From JANRLT01 sp041736895 (GTDB taxonomy: Bacteria; Planctomycetota; Planctomycetia; Pirellulales; JALHPA01), in assembly GCA_041736895.1 (NCBI GenBank), contig JBGSSS010000062.1, positions 33,224-97,223 on the forward strand: 64,000 nt of DNA, read 5' to 3'. Positions 40,528 to 49,048 of the stretch are shown here, in pieces; positions within the stretch are counted from its first letter, which is position 1, and the number at the start of each line of letters is the position of its first letter. The position numbers were made by a program, and so were the translations under genes. Below the pieces are notes generated by a model. The model searched no databases and had not been told where the DNA came from. It was given only the letters and a program-made list of their open reading frames with translations.

Positions 40528-41373
40528 ATGGATCGCACTCCCTTGAACGTTAACGACGTTTGCAAAGCACTGCTCTGCATTGGCATGCTGCTTAGCAGCA
40601 TGTCATTGGCATTGCACGCGCAACAGCCACCGCATTACGAACACGCGGGCAATCTCGTCCCTGGCCAAATCGGCTGGCGGCAAACGCAACGCGGCGGCCC
40701 GATCGCCGGATATTTTCAGCCGGTCGAGATCAAGATGCCCGCTGGCAGCGGTGTCTCGCTGGCGATCGAGAACCGATTCACCGTCGCGATGGAGAATACG
40801 TTCAAGGTCGGCCTGCTGGTCGCGCCGGTTTATCGCTTCAAGGTGATCAACATCCCGCGTCTCGCGGGGATCGAAGTCTACCCCACCATCGAAATCGTGG
40901 ATCGAACCTATCCGCCGCGCGGGCAGGAATTTGATTTCCCGATCCCGATTGAGCTCACCGAAGAAGATCTGGCCCTTGCCGCACAGGGCAAATTTGTCAC
41001 ACGCATCGTCTATGTCGAAAACCCGCAAGCCGCCCTGCCCCAAGCGATCAAAGAACAACCTTGGTTCGAAATCGCTCCGGGGCAAGACCCGTTGGCGGTC
41101 GCCGATCGTTTGGGCCGGCCGATTGCGATCATTCGCATGGGCGGACGCTTGCCGGATCCGCAAGTCGGCCCCGACGCGCGCTTTATGTACGGCTCGCCGG
41201 CGATGCTGATGCCGCAAACGTTGCTGCAAGCCGTTTATCCGCAAGGAATTCCAAGCAGCGCGGTGCCTGTTCCCGTCGCTCCGGCCGAACTGGTGAAGGA
41301 AACTCCGGCTCCAGAGGCCGTGTTGCTCAGCGCCGAAGTCCCGATGCTTAGCACGCAACCCGTTGCTAAATAA
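40528..41373 (+). CDS. Secreted paralog of the upstream surface lipoprotein
   Basis: The 281-residue protein has a signal peptide ('ALLCIGMLLSSMSLALHAQQ') and the same domain as the gene at 39053: 'YRFKVINIPRLAGIEVYPTIEI', 'IELTEEDLALAAQGKFVTRIVYV', 'DPLAVADRLGRPIAIIRMGG'. Outside this domain it is shorter and lacks the Cys-rich tail and lipobox. The ATG at 40528 follows AGAAGG by about 10 bases; the 40372 ATG lies in untranslated leader. The function is unknown, and tandem position suggests duplication. Confidence 0.8.
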   Translation: MDRTPLNVNDVCKALLCIGMLLSSMSLALHAQQPPHYEHAGNLVPGQIGWRQTQRGGPIAGYFQPVEIKMPAGSGVSLAIENRFTVAMENTFKVGLLVAPVYRFKVINIPRLAGIEVYPTIEIVDRTYPPRGQEFDFPIPIELTEEDLALAAQGKFVTRIVYVENPQAALPQAIKEQPWFEIAPGQDPLAVADRLGRPIAIIRMGGRLPDPQVGPDARFMYGSPAMLMPQTLLQAVYPQGIPSSAVPVPVAPAELVKETPAPEAVLLSAEVPMLSTQPVAK

Positions 41374-41392
41374 TACGTTTGCACAGCCTGTG

Positions 41393-41412
41393 CCGGGGAC
41401 ATAAGTCCCCGG
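41393..41412. repeat. Short palindrome in the surface-gene spacer
   Basis: CCGGGGAC-ATAA-GTCCCCGG forms an 8-bp stem with a 4-base loop just upstream of the DUF11-like lipoprotein gene. Confidence 0.8.
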
Positions 41413-41448
41413 TTGAACTACCCACGACTTGGCTACACAGACAGTGTC

Positions 41449-43014
41449 ATGATCATGATAAAGACGATGCGACCACTGACGACAAAGTTGTTGCTGGCCC
41501 ATTTGCTGTTTCTTGCAGCAACCGGCTGCCAGATGAGCGGACCAGCCAAGCGTAGCGCAGCGCGTCCTCTGATGCCTTCGACGGTATCGAAAGCACAACC
41601 TGCGAAGGAAACACTTCCGGCGATTCCGCCCTCCTTCGAAGGTCCGCGTGCGAGTCGGGTCGCGGATCAGGCGTCTTTGGCGGCGAATGTTTCGGACCAG
41701 AGTGCCAGCCTGACGCTTGAAGACAACACTTCGAGCTTACCACTCAAGCCCTCTAGCCCGACGCTCAAAACACTCGGCGTGGTTCAGGCTTCGCATCAAG
41801 TCGACATGCTCCCGATGGGCCCAAACCCGAACATGGTTCCCGCCGATCCGAATTCGGTCTTCGGCGGACCAAAGTATCCCAAGCAGCCGATGCCGCTGAA
41901 TCAAAGCGTCCCCGGTGCGGGTGCCGCCATGCCGATTCACGGCATGATCATCGGCCAGATGCCGGGCGCGTGTGATTGCGGCCCCAACAAAGCGCTGAGC
42001 ACTTACAGCGGCGCGTGCGGACCCGACGGAGCCTTCGGCGGCGCGGCCATGCCGCGAGCACTGGGAACCTGCGGCAACAATTGGCGGCCCGAAGGCATCA
42101 GTTGCCCTTGGCCGACGGACGAATACCTGTGCGATGGCGGTGATAACGACGCGCATGTCCGTGTGCAAAGCGATTGGTCCACAACGGGTGTCGATATCGA
42201 AGACACCGTCGCGCACTATGACACGCTCGATGGACGCATCATTGTCGAACCAAGCAACCGAGTCTGTATCTACGCCCCGCGTTTTAACGCCGTGCGCCGC
42301 GTGGATAGCCTCTACGCCGAAGATCAGCACGTGAAAGCCGGCGGGGTTCAGGATCAAATGGGACCGAAGCGCGTCGACGAGAACCTGCCGCCATTGGTTA
42401 ACATGCAGCCTGTCGCAGCGATCGGCGAAGTCGGCCGCAAACGCGTGACCATCTACGACGGACACGATCGCGGAATTCCTGTGACGCAAGCCTTGTTGCC
42501 GCTCGCAACGATCGACCGAGTCAAAGCCGCAGGCGACTTGGCCGCGCTCATGGCCGTGCGCTTGGACGAAAGCCAAAAGCCGTTCCTCGCCAAGAAATCG
42601 CTCGCCGCGATTGTCTGGACCGGCGAGCAAGCCGTCCAAGCCATCATCGACGGCGTCAAAGCCAAGGCCGATCAAGGCAGCGAAGGCGTGCAAATCGTCT
42701 ATCGCGTCGACACGGGCAAGCCGCGGCTCCGCATCATCAAGGCCGCTTCGACCAGCGCTGCTAATCCGGGCGACGAAGTGCAATTCGTCCTCCGCTTCGA
42801 CAACATTGGCGAACAACCCATCGGTAACGTCACGATTATTGACAGTTTGACGACACGGCTCGAGTACATTCCCGATTCGCAACAATGCAGCCTCCCCTCG
42901 AAATTCGGCACGCAAGAAAACTTCGGCGAGTCGCTGGTCCTGCGCTGGGAAATCAACGAACCAATCAAAGCCGGCGACGGCGGCGTGATCGTCTTCAAGT
43001 GCAAGGTCCGCTAG
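41449..43014 (+). CDS. Lipoprotein with C-terminal DUF11/CARDB-like domain
   Basis: The 521-residue protein has a lipoprotein signal ('LLLAHLLFLAATGC'). A Ser/Pro-rich and Cys-containing middle ('CDCGPNKALSTYSGAC', 'CPWPTDEYLCDGGD') is followed by a mid-domain ('RIIVEPSNRVCIYAPRFNAV', 'GRKRVTIYDGHDRG') and ends in a DUF11-type immunoglobulin-like domain ('STSAANPGDEVQFVLRFDNI', 'TIIDSLTTRLEYIPDSQ'). Such domains are cell-surface repeats in many bacteria. It is third in the cluster, with Cys pairs that could form cross-links. The function is unknown. The 41449 start is the first of several nearby ATGs. Confidence 0.78.
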   Translation: MIMIKTMRPLTTKLLLAHLLFLAATGCQMSGPAKRSAARPLMPSTVSKAQPAKETLPAIPPSFEGPRASRVADQASLAANVSDQSASLTLEDNTSSLPLKPSSPTLKTLGVVQASHQVDMLPMGPNPNMVPADPNSVFGGPKYPKQPMPLNQSVPGAGAAMPIHGMIIGQMPGACDCGPNKALSTYSGACGPDGAFGGAAMPRALGTCGNNWRPEGISCPWPTDEYLCDGGDNDAHVRVQSDWSTTGVDIEDTVAHYDTLDGRIIVEPSNRVCIYAPRFNAVRRVDSLYAEDQHVKAGGVQDQMGPKRVDENLPPLVNMQPVAAIGEVGRKRVTIYDGHDRGIPVTQALLPLATIDRVKAAGDLAALMAVRLDESQKPFLAKKSLAAIVWTGEQAVQAIIDGVKAKADQGSEGVQIVYRVDTGKPRLRIIKAASTSAANPGDEVQFVLRFDNIGEQPIGNVTIIDSLTTRLEYIPDSQQCSLPSKFGTQENFGESLVLRWEINEPIKAGDGGVIVFKCKVR

Positions 43015-43021
43015 TGGCGTC

Positions 43022-43074
43022 GCGTGGGCTTCAGCCCACACGCCACAAAGCCGCCGATGGCATCGGCGGGCATT
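43022..43074. repeat. Family A palindrome followed by 28-nt repeat copy 2
   Basis: CGTGGGCTTCAGCCCACACG (from 43023) is followed by AAAGCCGCCGATGG/CATCGGCGGGCATT (43047-43074), a one-base variant of the repeat at 11490-11517. Both copies lie right after a stop codon. Confidence 0.85.
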
Positions 43075-43110
43075 CCTGATGATTGTTGAAACCGCGCGAG
43101 CCAGTTTCCC

Positions 43111-43140
43111 AAAGCCCCGATCACCGATCGGGGCTTTTTT
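43111..43140 (+). terminator. Intrinsic terminator of the surface-protein cluster
   Basis: AAAGCCCCGATC (43111-43122) pairs with GATCGGGGCTTT (43126-43137), ACC loop, followed by a T-run to 43140. It lies about 100 bases beyond the DUF11-like lipoprotein stop. Confidence 0.92.
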
Positions 43141-43342
43141 GTTGTGCAACAGCATGGGTGAAACTCAAACGCTTAAAAACATGGTTTTTCGCCTAAAAAA
43201 CGTTGCCACACTTCCATATTATCAATTACCATATAAATTCCTTTAAGTCAGTCGCGTGATCCCTTCTCGGATCCCCTGCCCTGCGACTGGTCAAGAGATT
43301 GTTTGCCTCTGCTTTGTCACCGAACCCAGTCTGAGGAATCAG

Positions 43343-46159
43343 ATGCTGCGCTGGTACTCCGTTGTTTTTCTCTGCCTGTTCTGCGCCAGTTCCGTTCTTG
43401 CGGCGGAGCCAGTTAAGCCAGCCGCGCCGAAACCGGCCGACCATGCGATCGTCAGCGGCTTCGACCGTTTCTTTGCCGCGCCCGAAAGCTCGGCTATTGA
43501 GGGCGGCTTGCTGCTCCTGGGCGAACTGAACTGCACAAGCTGCCACGCCGCGGGCAAAGAACTCGAACCGGTGCTGTCGAAGAAACAAGCTCCCTACCTT
43601 GGCGAGATCTCGCATCGCGCTGACCCCAAGTTTCTCGCCAAATTCATCGCCAGCACGCACACCGTGAAACCCGGCTCGACGATGCCGAGCATGCTGGCCT
43701 CGCTGCCGCCCGAAGAAGCCGCGGCCAAAGCCACGGTGCTGGCTCATTACCTGGCGAGTCTCGGCAAGCAGCCCTTCACGCGCGTCGCTCCTGAGTTGAC
43801 CGCCGTAACACGCGGCGAAGCGTTGTTCCACAACGCGGGTTGCGTCGCCTGTCATGCGCCGCGCCTCGAGCGCGTGGCCAAGGCGAGCGACGATGAAGAA
43901 AACGAAGCCGCCTTGCTCGACCTCAACGCAGCGTCGATTCCCCTCTCGCGCAAGCTGCATGAAAAGTATTCCCTCTCTGGTCTGACAACGTTCCTGCAAA
44001 ACCCGCTCGTGCACCGTCCCAGCGGGCGGATGCCGAACTTGAATCTGAAGCCGAACGAAGCAGCCGACATCGCCCAGTACCTGCTCAAGGACACGGTCGC
44101 CCCCGCGCCGCTGACCATGAAATACTACGAAGGCAAGTGGACGAAGATGCCCGACTTTTCCAAACTCACGCCGAAAACCACCGGCCCCGTGTCGGGCTTT
44201 TCGATTGCTGGTTTCCAAAACCGGGACAACTTCGCGGTTGTGTTCGATGGTTTTCTGCGGATCGAAAAGGCCGGCGAATATGTCTTCTTTGTCGCCTCCG
44301 ACGACGGCGCACAGCTTTTCATAGACAACCAACTCGTGACGAACAACGACGGCGTGCATCCGGAACAAGAGTCCAAAGGCAAAGTCAACCTCGAACCAGG
44401 TTTGCATGCGATTCGCGTTGCCTACTTCGAAACCGGCAACGATGAAGTGCTCAAAGTCACCTGGCAAGCCAAGGGCATGCCGCGTCAACCGATCCCGAAT
44501 GCCGTCTTGACCAGCACCGATAAACCAGCGAGCGACGAGGATGCTTGGAAGACCGATCCAACGCTCGCCAAGCAAGGTGCCGAACTCTTTGTCAGCTTGA
44601 ATTGTGCGAATTGCCATCATCTCGGGCCCAAGGACAAAAACCCGATCGGCAAACCGGCCAAGGACATTAGTGAACTTGGCGTTGCTTGGGGCTGCATGGC
44701 TAGCGAACCAGAGACGGGCCATCCCTACTATCAGCTTTCCGATGCGCAAATGAGATCCCTTGCGATCGCGTTGCAGACGATCAAAACCAAAGCGCTGCCG
44801 CAGCGCAAGCCCGCGGATGATGTTCACCTGCGGATGGCGACGCTGAATTGCTACGCCTGCCACAAGCGCGGCGATGTCGGCGGCGTGATCCGCGAGCGCG
44901 ACCCGTACTTCACGGCCAACAGTCCCGACCTGGGCGATGAAGGCCGCTTGCCGCCGCAACTCACCGGCGTCGGCGATAAACTTCTGCCCGAAGCGTTCAC
45001 CGCGATCTTGACCAAAGCTGCCGTCGCGCGGCCGTACATAGACGCCCGCATGCCGCAATTCGGCGCGGCGAACCTCGGCAAATTGGCCGAACAAATCACG
45101 CAGCATGACCTCAAGGAAACTCCCCTTCCAAAGGTCCCTGACGACGTCAAGAAGCTGAAGAACGAAGGCCACAAGATCATCGGCAAGGAGGGGCTCACTT
45201 GCATCTCGTGCCACATGTTCAACCGCAATCGCTCGCTCGGCATTCAAGCGATGGACCTCACCCTGGTGCATGAGCGTCTCCGGCCCGAATGGTTTCACAA
45301 GTACATGCAAAACCCCTCGGAATTCCGTCCCGGAACGCGCATGCCGCAAGCCTTTGTGAACGGAAAGAGCACCTTGAGCAAAGTCCTCGACGGCAATGCC
45401 GATCGCCAAATCCAAGCTCTCTGGCAGTTCCTCGCCGATGGCCGCAAGGCCAAGAACCCCGTCGGCGTTATCCCGACTGGCATGGAACTCGTCGTCGGGG
45501 AAGAAGCGCTGATCTACCGCAATTTCATCACCGGTGCCGGCCCCCGCGCGATCGGCGTTGGCTATCCCGAGGATGTGAACCTGGCCTTCGACGCGAACCA
45601 TCAGCGGCTGGCACTGGTTTGGCAAGGCAAGTTCATCGACGGCGCCAAGCACTGGGAAGGCCGCGGCCAAGGTTACCAACCGCCGCTCGGCGATCACGTC
45701 GTCAAGCTTCCCGACGGACCCGCGCTCGCAGTGCTCGCTTCTCCGAACGAAGCCTGGCCGAAGAGCGCCGATGCCAACACCAAAGACCCGAACTTCCGCT
45801 TTCACGGTTACGAACTCGACGAGCTGCGTCGGCCGGCGTTCCTCTACGAAATGCTCGGCAAGCAACCGGTCATGATTCGCGACTATCCCTTCGGGGCCGG
45901 CACCTTCGAAGACCGCCGCATCGTCCGCACCCTGACCTTCACCAGCCCCGCCGCCATCGACAAGCTCTACTTCCGCATCGCCACGGGCAAGCTCGAAGCC
46001 GAAGCCGACGTACATCGCGTGAACGGCGAGATCACTTGCACCGTCAAAGGCGGCAAGCCCCTCACACGCGGCGCGGACAAGAACGGCGAACTCCTGCTGC
46101 CGCTCACCCTCGAAGCCAACAAGCCGCTCGAAATCCAAATCGAATATTCCTGGAAGTAG
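43343..46159 (+). CDS. Secreted pentaheme c-type cytochrome with PA14 domain
   Basis: The 938-residue protein has a signal peptide ('YSVVFLCLFCASSVLAAE') and five CxxCH heme motifs: 'CTSCH' (Cys64), 'CVACH', 'CANCH', 'CYACH' and 'CISCH'. Between the second and third motifs lies a PA14-like beta domain ('FLRIEKAGEYVFFVASDDGAQLFID' spread over about residues 300-390), usually carbohydrate-binding. The C-terminal quarter is beta-rich. It is probably a periplasmic or cell-surface electron-transfer or oxidoreductase protein acting on polymer-bound substrates. The ATG at 43343 follows GAGG. It pairs with the propeller protein 75 bases downstream. Confidence 0.88.
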   Translation: MLRWYSVVFLCLFCASSVLAAEPVKPAAPKPADHAIVSGFDRFFAAPESSAIEGGLLLLGELNCTSCHAAGKELEPVLSKKQAPYLGEISHRADPKFLAKFIASTHTVKPGSTMPSMLASLPPEEAAAKATVLAHYLASLGKQPFTRVAPELTAVTRGEALFHNAGCVACHAPRLERVAKASDDEENEAALLDLNAASIPLSRKLHEKYSLSGLTTFLQNPLVHRPSGRMPNLNLKPNEAADIAQYLLKDTVAPAPLTMKYYEGKWTKMPDFSKLTPKTTGPVSGFSIAGFQNRDNFAVVFDGFLRIEKAGEYVFFVASDDGAQLFIDNQLVTNNDGVHPEQESKGKVNLEPGLHAIRVAYFETGNDEVLKVTWQAKGMPRQPIPNAVLTSTDKPASDEDAWKTDPTLAKQGAELFVSLNCANCHHLGPKDKNPIGKPAKDISELGVAWGCMASEPETGHPYYQLSDAQMRSLAIALQTIKTKALPQRKPADDVHLRMATLNCYACHKRGDVGGVIRERDPYFTANSPDLGDEGRLPPQLTGVGDKLLPEAFTAILTKAAVARPYIDARMPQFGAANLGKLAEQITQHDLKETPLPKVPDDVKKLKNEGHKIIGKEGLTCISCHMFNRNRSLGIQAMDLTLVHERLRPEWFHKYMQNPSEFRPGTRMPQAFVNGKSTLSKVLDGNADRQIQALWQFLADGRKAKNPVGVIPTGMELVVGEEALIYRNFITGAGPRAIGVGYPEDVNLAFDANHQRLALVWQGKFIDGAKHWEGRGQGYQPPLGDHVVKLPDGPALAVLASPNEAWPKSADANTKDPNFRFHGYELDELRRPAFLYEMLGKQPVMIRDYPFGAGTFEDRRIVRTLTFTSPAAIDKLYFRIATGKLEAEADVHRVNGEITCTVKGGKPLTRGADKNGELLLPLTLEANKPLEIQIEYSWK

Positions 46160-46178
46160 TTCATCGCAACACCTAAGC

Positions 46179-46198
46179 CCAGGGGCTCCGCCCCCTGG
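46179..46198. repeat. Hairpin between cytochrome and propeller genes
   Basis: CCAGGGGCTCCGCCCCCTGG has a CCAGGGG/CCCCTGG stem. It resembles the arms of the nested repeat at 59263-59695 and may be an eroded family member or mRNA structure. Confidence 0.6.
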
Positions 46199-46234
46199 AT
46201 CACACAGCACCCACTCCAATACTTTTCGATACCC

Positions 46235-47740
46235 ATGCGACCATCCATTTTTCTTTGTTTCCTTTTCCTCCTCTGCATTCCTCTTGTTGCTCAAGAGAAA
46301 AAAGCCGACAAAAAACCCGAAAAGCAAGGCAAACCGGGCCATTTCGATGCCAAGGCCGAGGAACTGTATTACACCCTCGAGCCGATCGACATCCCCGCGG
46401 GCATCGTCCTCGAATCCGGCGGACTCGAGATGCTCCCCGACGATTCGCTCGCCGTGAGCACGCGCCGCGGTGATATCTATCGCGTTGAAAACGCGCTTGG
46501 TAAAGACCTGACCAAGGTCATCTTCAAACCGTACATCACCGGCCTCCATGAAGTCCTTGGCCTGACCTTTCGCGACGGCGCACTCTACGCGACGCAGCGC
46601 GGCGAAGTCACAAAACTGCGCGACACCAACAACGACGGCCGCGCCGATGTCGTCAAGACCCTCGGTGATGGCTGGGAAATCGACGGTGACTATCATGAGT
46701 ATGCGTTCGGCTCGAAGTTCGACAAGGACGGCAACATCTGGGTCACGCTCTGCTTGACCGGTTCCTTCAACAGCAAGAACAAGTACCGCGGCTGGTGCGT
46801 CAAGATCACGCCCGACGGCCGCACGATCCCGACTTGCTCCGGCGTCCGTTCGCCTGGCGGAGTCGGCGCGAATGATAAAGGCGACATGTTCTACACCGAC
46901 AACCAAGGCCCCTGGAACGGAACCTGCGGCCTCAAGCATCTGAAACCCAACGGGTTCATGGGTCACCCCGACAGCTTCCGCTGGTTCGACAAGGACCTCG
47001 GCGAAGCGCCGCCGCAACCGAAAAGCGGCAGCCGCATCATCGTCGAACAATCCAAAGTCCCGCAGCTCGTCCCGACCGCCGTCATGTTTCCCTACGACAA
47101 GATGGGCAAGTCGGCCAGCGGCATCGTCACCGACATGACCGGCGGCAAGTTCGGTCCCTTCGCCGGCCAAATGTTCGTCGGCGACCAAACGCACAGCACC
47201 GTGATGCGCGTCTTCCTCGAACAAATCGATGGCCAGTACCAAGGCGTCTGCTTTCCGTTTCATGCCGGCATCGGCTCGGGCACACTGAGTCTCGAAATGG
47301 CGAAAGACGGAACGATGTTCGCCGGCGGCACCAACCGCGGCTGGGGCTCGCGCGGCAGCAAGCCGTTCTCGCTCGACCGCCTGCGCTGGACCGGCAAGGT
47401 CCCGTTCGAAATCCACGAGATGCGTGCCAAGCCCGACGGCTTCGAACTGACCTTCACGCAACCGGTCGACAAGAAGACGGCCGAAGATCCGAAGTCCTAC
47501 GACCTGCTGACTTACACCTACATCTACCAATCGAGTTACGGCAGTCCCGAGGTCGATCACACGCGCCCCGAGATCACGGCGATCAAGGCGAGCGAAGACG
47601 GCCGCTCCGTGCGGCTCACGATCAACGGTCTGCAACTTGGCCATGTCCATGAACTCCACTGCGACGGCCTCAAAAACACCGAGGGCCAAGGTCTCCTCCA
47701 CCCCGACGCGTTCTACACGCTGAACCGAATTCCTAAGTAG
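46235..47740 (+). CDS. Secreted dehydrogenase-type beta-propeller protein (heme-free)
   Basis: The 501-residue protein has a signal peptide ('SIFLCFLFLLCIPLVAQ') and a propeller similar to that of the heme protein at 22989 ('GLEMLPDDSLAVSTRRGDIYRVE', 'VLGLTFRDGALYATQRGEVTKL', 'DNNGRADVV'-like blade 'DTNNDGRADVVKTLGD', 'CSGVRSPGGVGANDKGDMFYTDN'). There is no CxxCH motif. It is likely a partner of the pentaheme cytochrome, donating or passing electrons, as DUF7133-type propellers are usually linked to cytochromes. The substrate is unknown. It is co-directional and 75 bases behind the cytochrome gene. Confidence 0.85.
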   Translation: MRPSIFLCFLFLLCIPLVAQEKKADKKPEKQGKPGHFDAKAEELYYTLEPIDIPAGIVLESGGLEMLPDDSLAVSTRRGDIYRVENALGKDLTKVIFKPYITGLHEVLGLTFRDGALYATQRGEVTKLRDTNNDGRADVVKTLGDGWEIDGDYHEYAFGSKFDKDGNIWVTLCLTGSFNSKNKYRGWCVKITPDGRTIPTCSGVRSPGGVGANDKGDMFYTDNQGPWNGTCGLKHLKPNGFMGHPDSFRWFDKDLGEAPPQPKSGSRIIVEQSKVPQLVPTAVMFPYDKMGKSASGIVTDMTGGKFGPFAGQMFVGDQTHSTVMRVFLEQIDGQYQGVCFPFHAGIGSGTLSLEMAKDGTMFAGGTNRGWGSRGSKPFSLDRLRWTGKVPFEIHEMRAKPDGFELTFTQPVDKKTAEDPKSYDLLTYTYIYQSSYGSPEVDHTRPEITAIKASEDGRSVRLTINGLQLGHVHELHCDGLKNTEGQGLLHPDAFYTLNRIPK

Positions 47741-47751
47741 CGTCCTTCGTA

Positions 47752-47771
47752 GTGTGGGCTTCAGCCCACAC
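47752..47771. repeat. Family A palindrome
   Basis: GTGTGGGCTTCAGCCCACAC, identical to the copy at 28707-28726, lies 11 bases after the propeller gene's stop. Confidence 0.9.
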
Positions 47772-47834
47772 GTCTCTTTTCCGGACCATCGCCGAGCGGA
47801 ATTACGCTGCGCACGACACACATAATTTTTTGCT

Positions 47835-48144
47835 GTTGCCTTTAAAGGCAACTCCGCAAAACCCGCGAAAACCCGCTTAAAACCAGCGAAAAACGACATA
47901 AAAGAGACGGAAAAAACGCGAAAAAATCAGAATAAAAAATCGAAAAAAGATCAAAAAAACAGAAATAAACGCGAAAAATCGCGCGCAAAATGCGCCCTCC
48001 GTACGCCTCGGTCTTTCGCGCAAATCCCCGGAAAACACGGGTTTTTCGGTTGTCGTTCCGGGTCAAATAATGCGCGCCGCGCGCATTTTCGTGTTGCGCT
48101 ATAAGGCAACACTTGCCGAGGTTTGTGTTGCCTTTTAGGGCAAC
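47835..48144. repeat. Phased A-tract block flanked by three 18-bp palindromes
   Basis: GTTGCCTTTAAAGGCAAC (47835-47852) is a perfect palindrome; related GTTGCGCTATAAGGCAAC (48093-48110) and GTTGCCTTTTAGGGCAAC (48127-48144) close the block. Between 47858 and 47978 about a dozen A-tracts of 4-7 bases recur every 10-11 bases, predicted to bend DNA strongly. AATGCGCGC-C-GCGCGCATT at 48069-48087 is another palindrome. Confidence 0.75.
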
Positions 48145-48454
48145 GCCCGCCGCGGTTTTTACTCAGCCCTGTAGCCAGGGGCGTAAGCCCTGTCATTTAC
48201 ACACAAGTCATCCCCTGGGTCCGAAGGCTTGCCAAGTAAGGGCGAAGTCGGTCATTCTGCGGAGTCCGGTCCAGAAGGGTTGCGGTCCTGGGGGCGCTCC
48301 GCATCGTCCAGGCAGCGTGCGGTTGTGCGTAAATCACAGATCTCACGGCCTTGGCTACGACGAGTGGCACGCGCGCAGTCCGGCCTTGTGCACGCCGCGT
48401 GAAATGTACTTATGTATACTATGCCATTAGCGATTTGTCAAGCCCAGTTTTTGT
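48145..48454. other. Spacer without gene, partial F-type repeat
   Basis: I see no supportable coding region. TAGCCAGGGGCGTAAGCCCT at 48172-48190 is a partial copy of the GTAGCCAGGGGCGTAAGCCCCTGG-type arm found at 59353 and 59479. Confidence 0.5.
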
Positions 48455-48624
48455 GCCAGTGGCACCCCAATTCCAAGCTGTGACATAGCACCAGTCCCGT
48501 ACAACGGACTTCCAGTCCGTTGCCAGACACTCAGATTTCGACGGACTGGAAGTCCGTCGTACCATGAGTACTTTGTCGCAATTGACAGAGCCAGTGGCAC
48601 CTCGATTCTAAGCAGTGACAAAGC
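48455..48624. repeat. 35-nt direct repeats flanking a family B palindrome pair
   Basis: GCCAGTGGCACCCCAATTCC-type sequence at 48455-48489 recurs at 48590-48624 with a few substitutions; both end in GTGACA(t/a)AGC. Between them are two family B palindromes (48498-48522 and 48539-48563). The second direct repeat ends two bases before the DUF2237 stop. Confidence 0.8.
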
Positions 48625-48625
48625 G

Positions 48626-48994
48626 CTACTCTTCCAAGGCCAGTTCCCGCAATTCGGCCAGCGTTGCAAACTCCAAGGCCGAGATGTGGGTCGCTTCGAG
48701 CACGACTGGCGGGGCAACACCAGCGGCGTATGCTTCCTGCCAGCGCTGCACGCACAGACACCAACGGTCACCCGGCTTCAGCCCGGGAAATTGATACTCG
48801 GGGACTGGCGTCGAGAGATCGTTGCCGCGTTGTTTGCTGAATGCCAGGAACTCGGCCGTCATCTCGGCGCACACGACGTGGATGCCCGCATCGCCGCCGC
48901 CCGTCTCGCAGCAACCGGTCCGATAAAAGCCGGTCATCGGCCGGAGCGAACAAACCGCGAGTTCGCCGTTCAACACATTTTTTCCGCGTGCCAT
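48626..48994 (-). CDS. DUF2237-family protein
   Basis: The 122-residue protein matches the small DUF2237 family almost end to end: 'NVLNGELAVCSLRPMTGFYRTGCCET', 'GIHVVCAEMTAEFLAFSKQRGNDLSTP', 'YQFPGLKPGDRWCLCVQRW', 'GVAPPVVLEATHISALEF'. It has several conserved Cys and no signal peptide, so it is likely cytoplasmic. The function is unknown across bacteria. It is alone on its strand, bordered by repeats downstream of the stop. Confidence 0.9.
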   Translation of the reverse strand: MARGKNVLNGELAVCSLRPMTGFYRTGCCETGGGDAGIHVVCAEMTAEFLAFSKQRGNDLSTPVPEYQFPGLKPGDRWCLCVQRWQEAYAAGVAPPVVLEATHISALEFATLAELRELALEE

Positions 48995-49048
48995 GAATTA
49001 GTTGTCGATAAAGGGCTTGCAGTCAGGGGCAGGAATTTTCGATTTGCA

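Noticed and set aside
41737..43155. 472-codon minus-strand open frame
   Set aside because: Shadow of the DUF11-like lipoprotein gene, extending over a terminator.
43226..47899. 1557-codon open frame on the minus strand
   Set aside because: It lies opposite the cytochrome and propeller genes, both of which have signal peptides and clear motifs. Its translation lacks recognisable domains; long antisense frames arise when the sense codon usage avoids complements of stops.
47858..48144. CRISPR array or replication origin
   Set aside because: The repeats differ in sequence, spacers are unequal and no cas genes are present; I see no convincing DnaA-box cluster or dnaA/dnaN neighbours.
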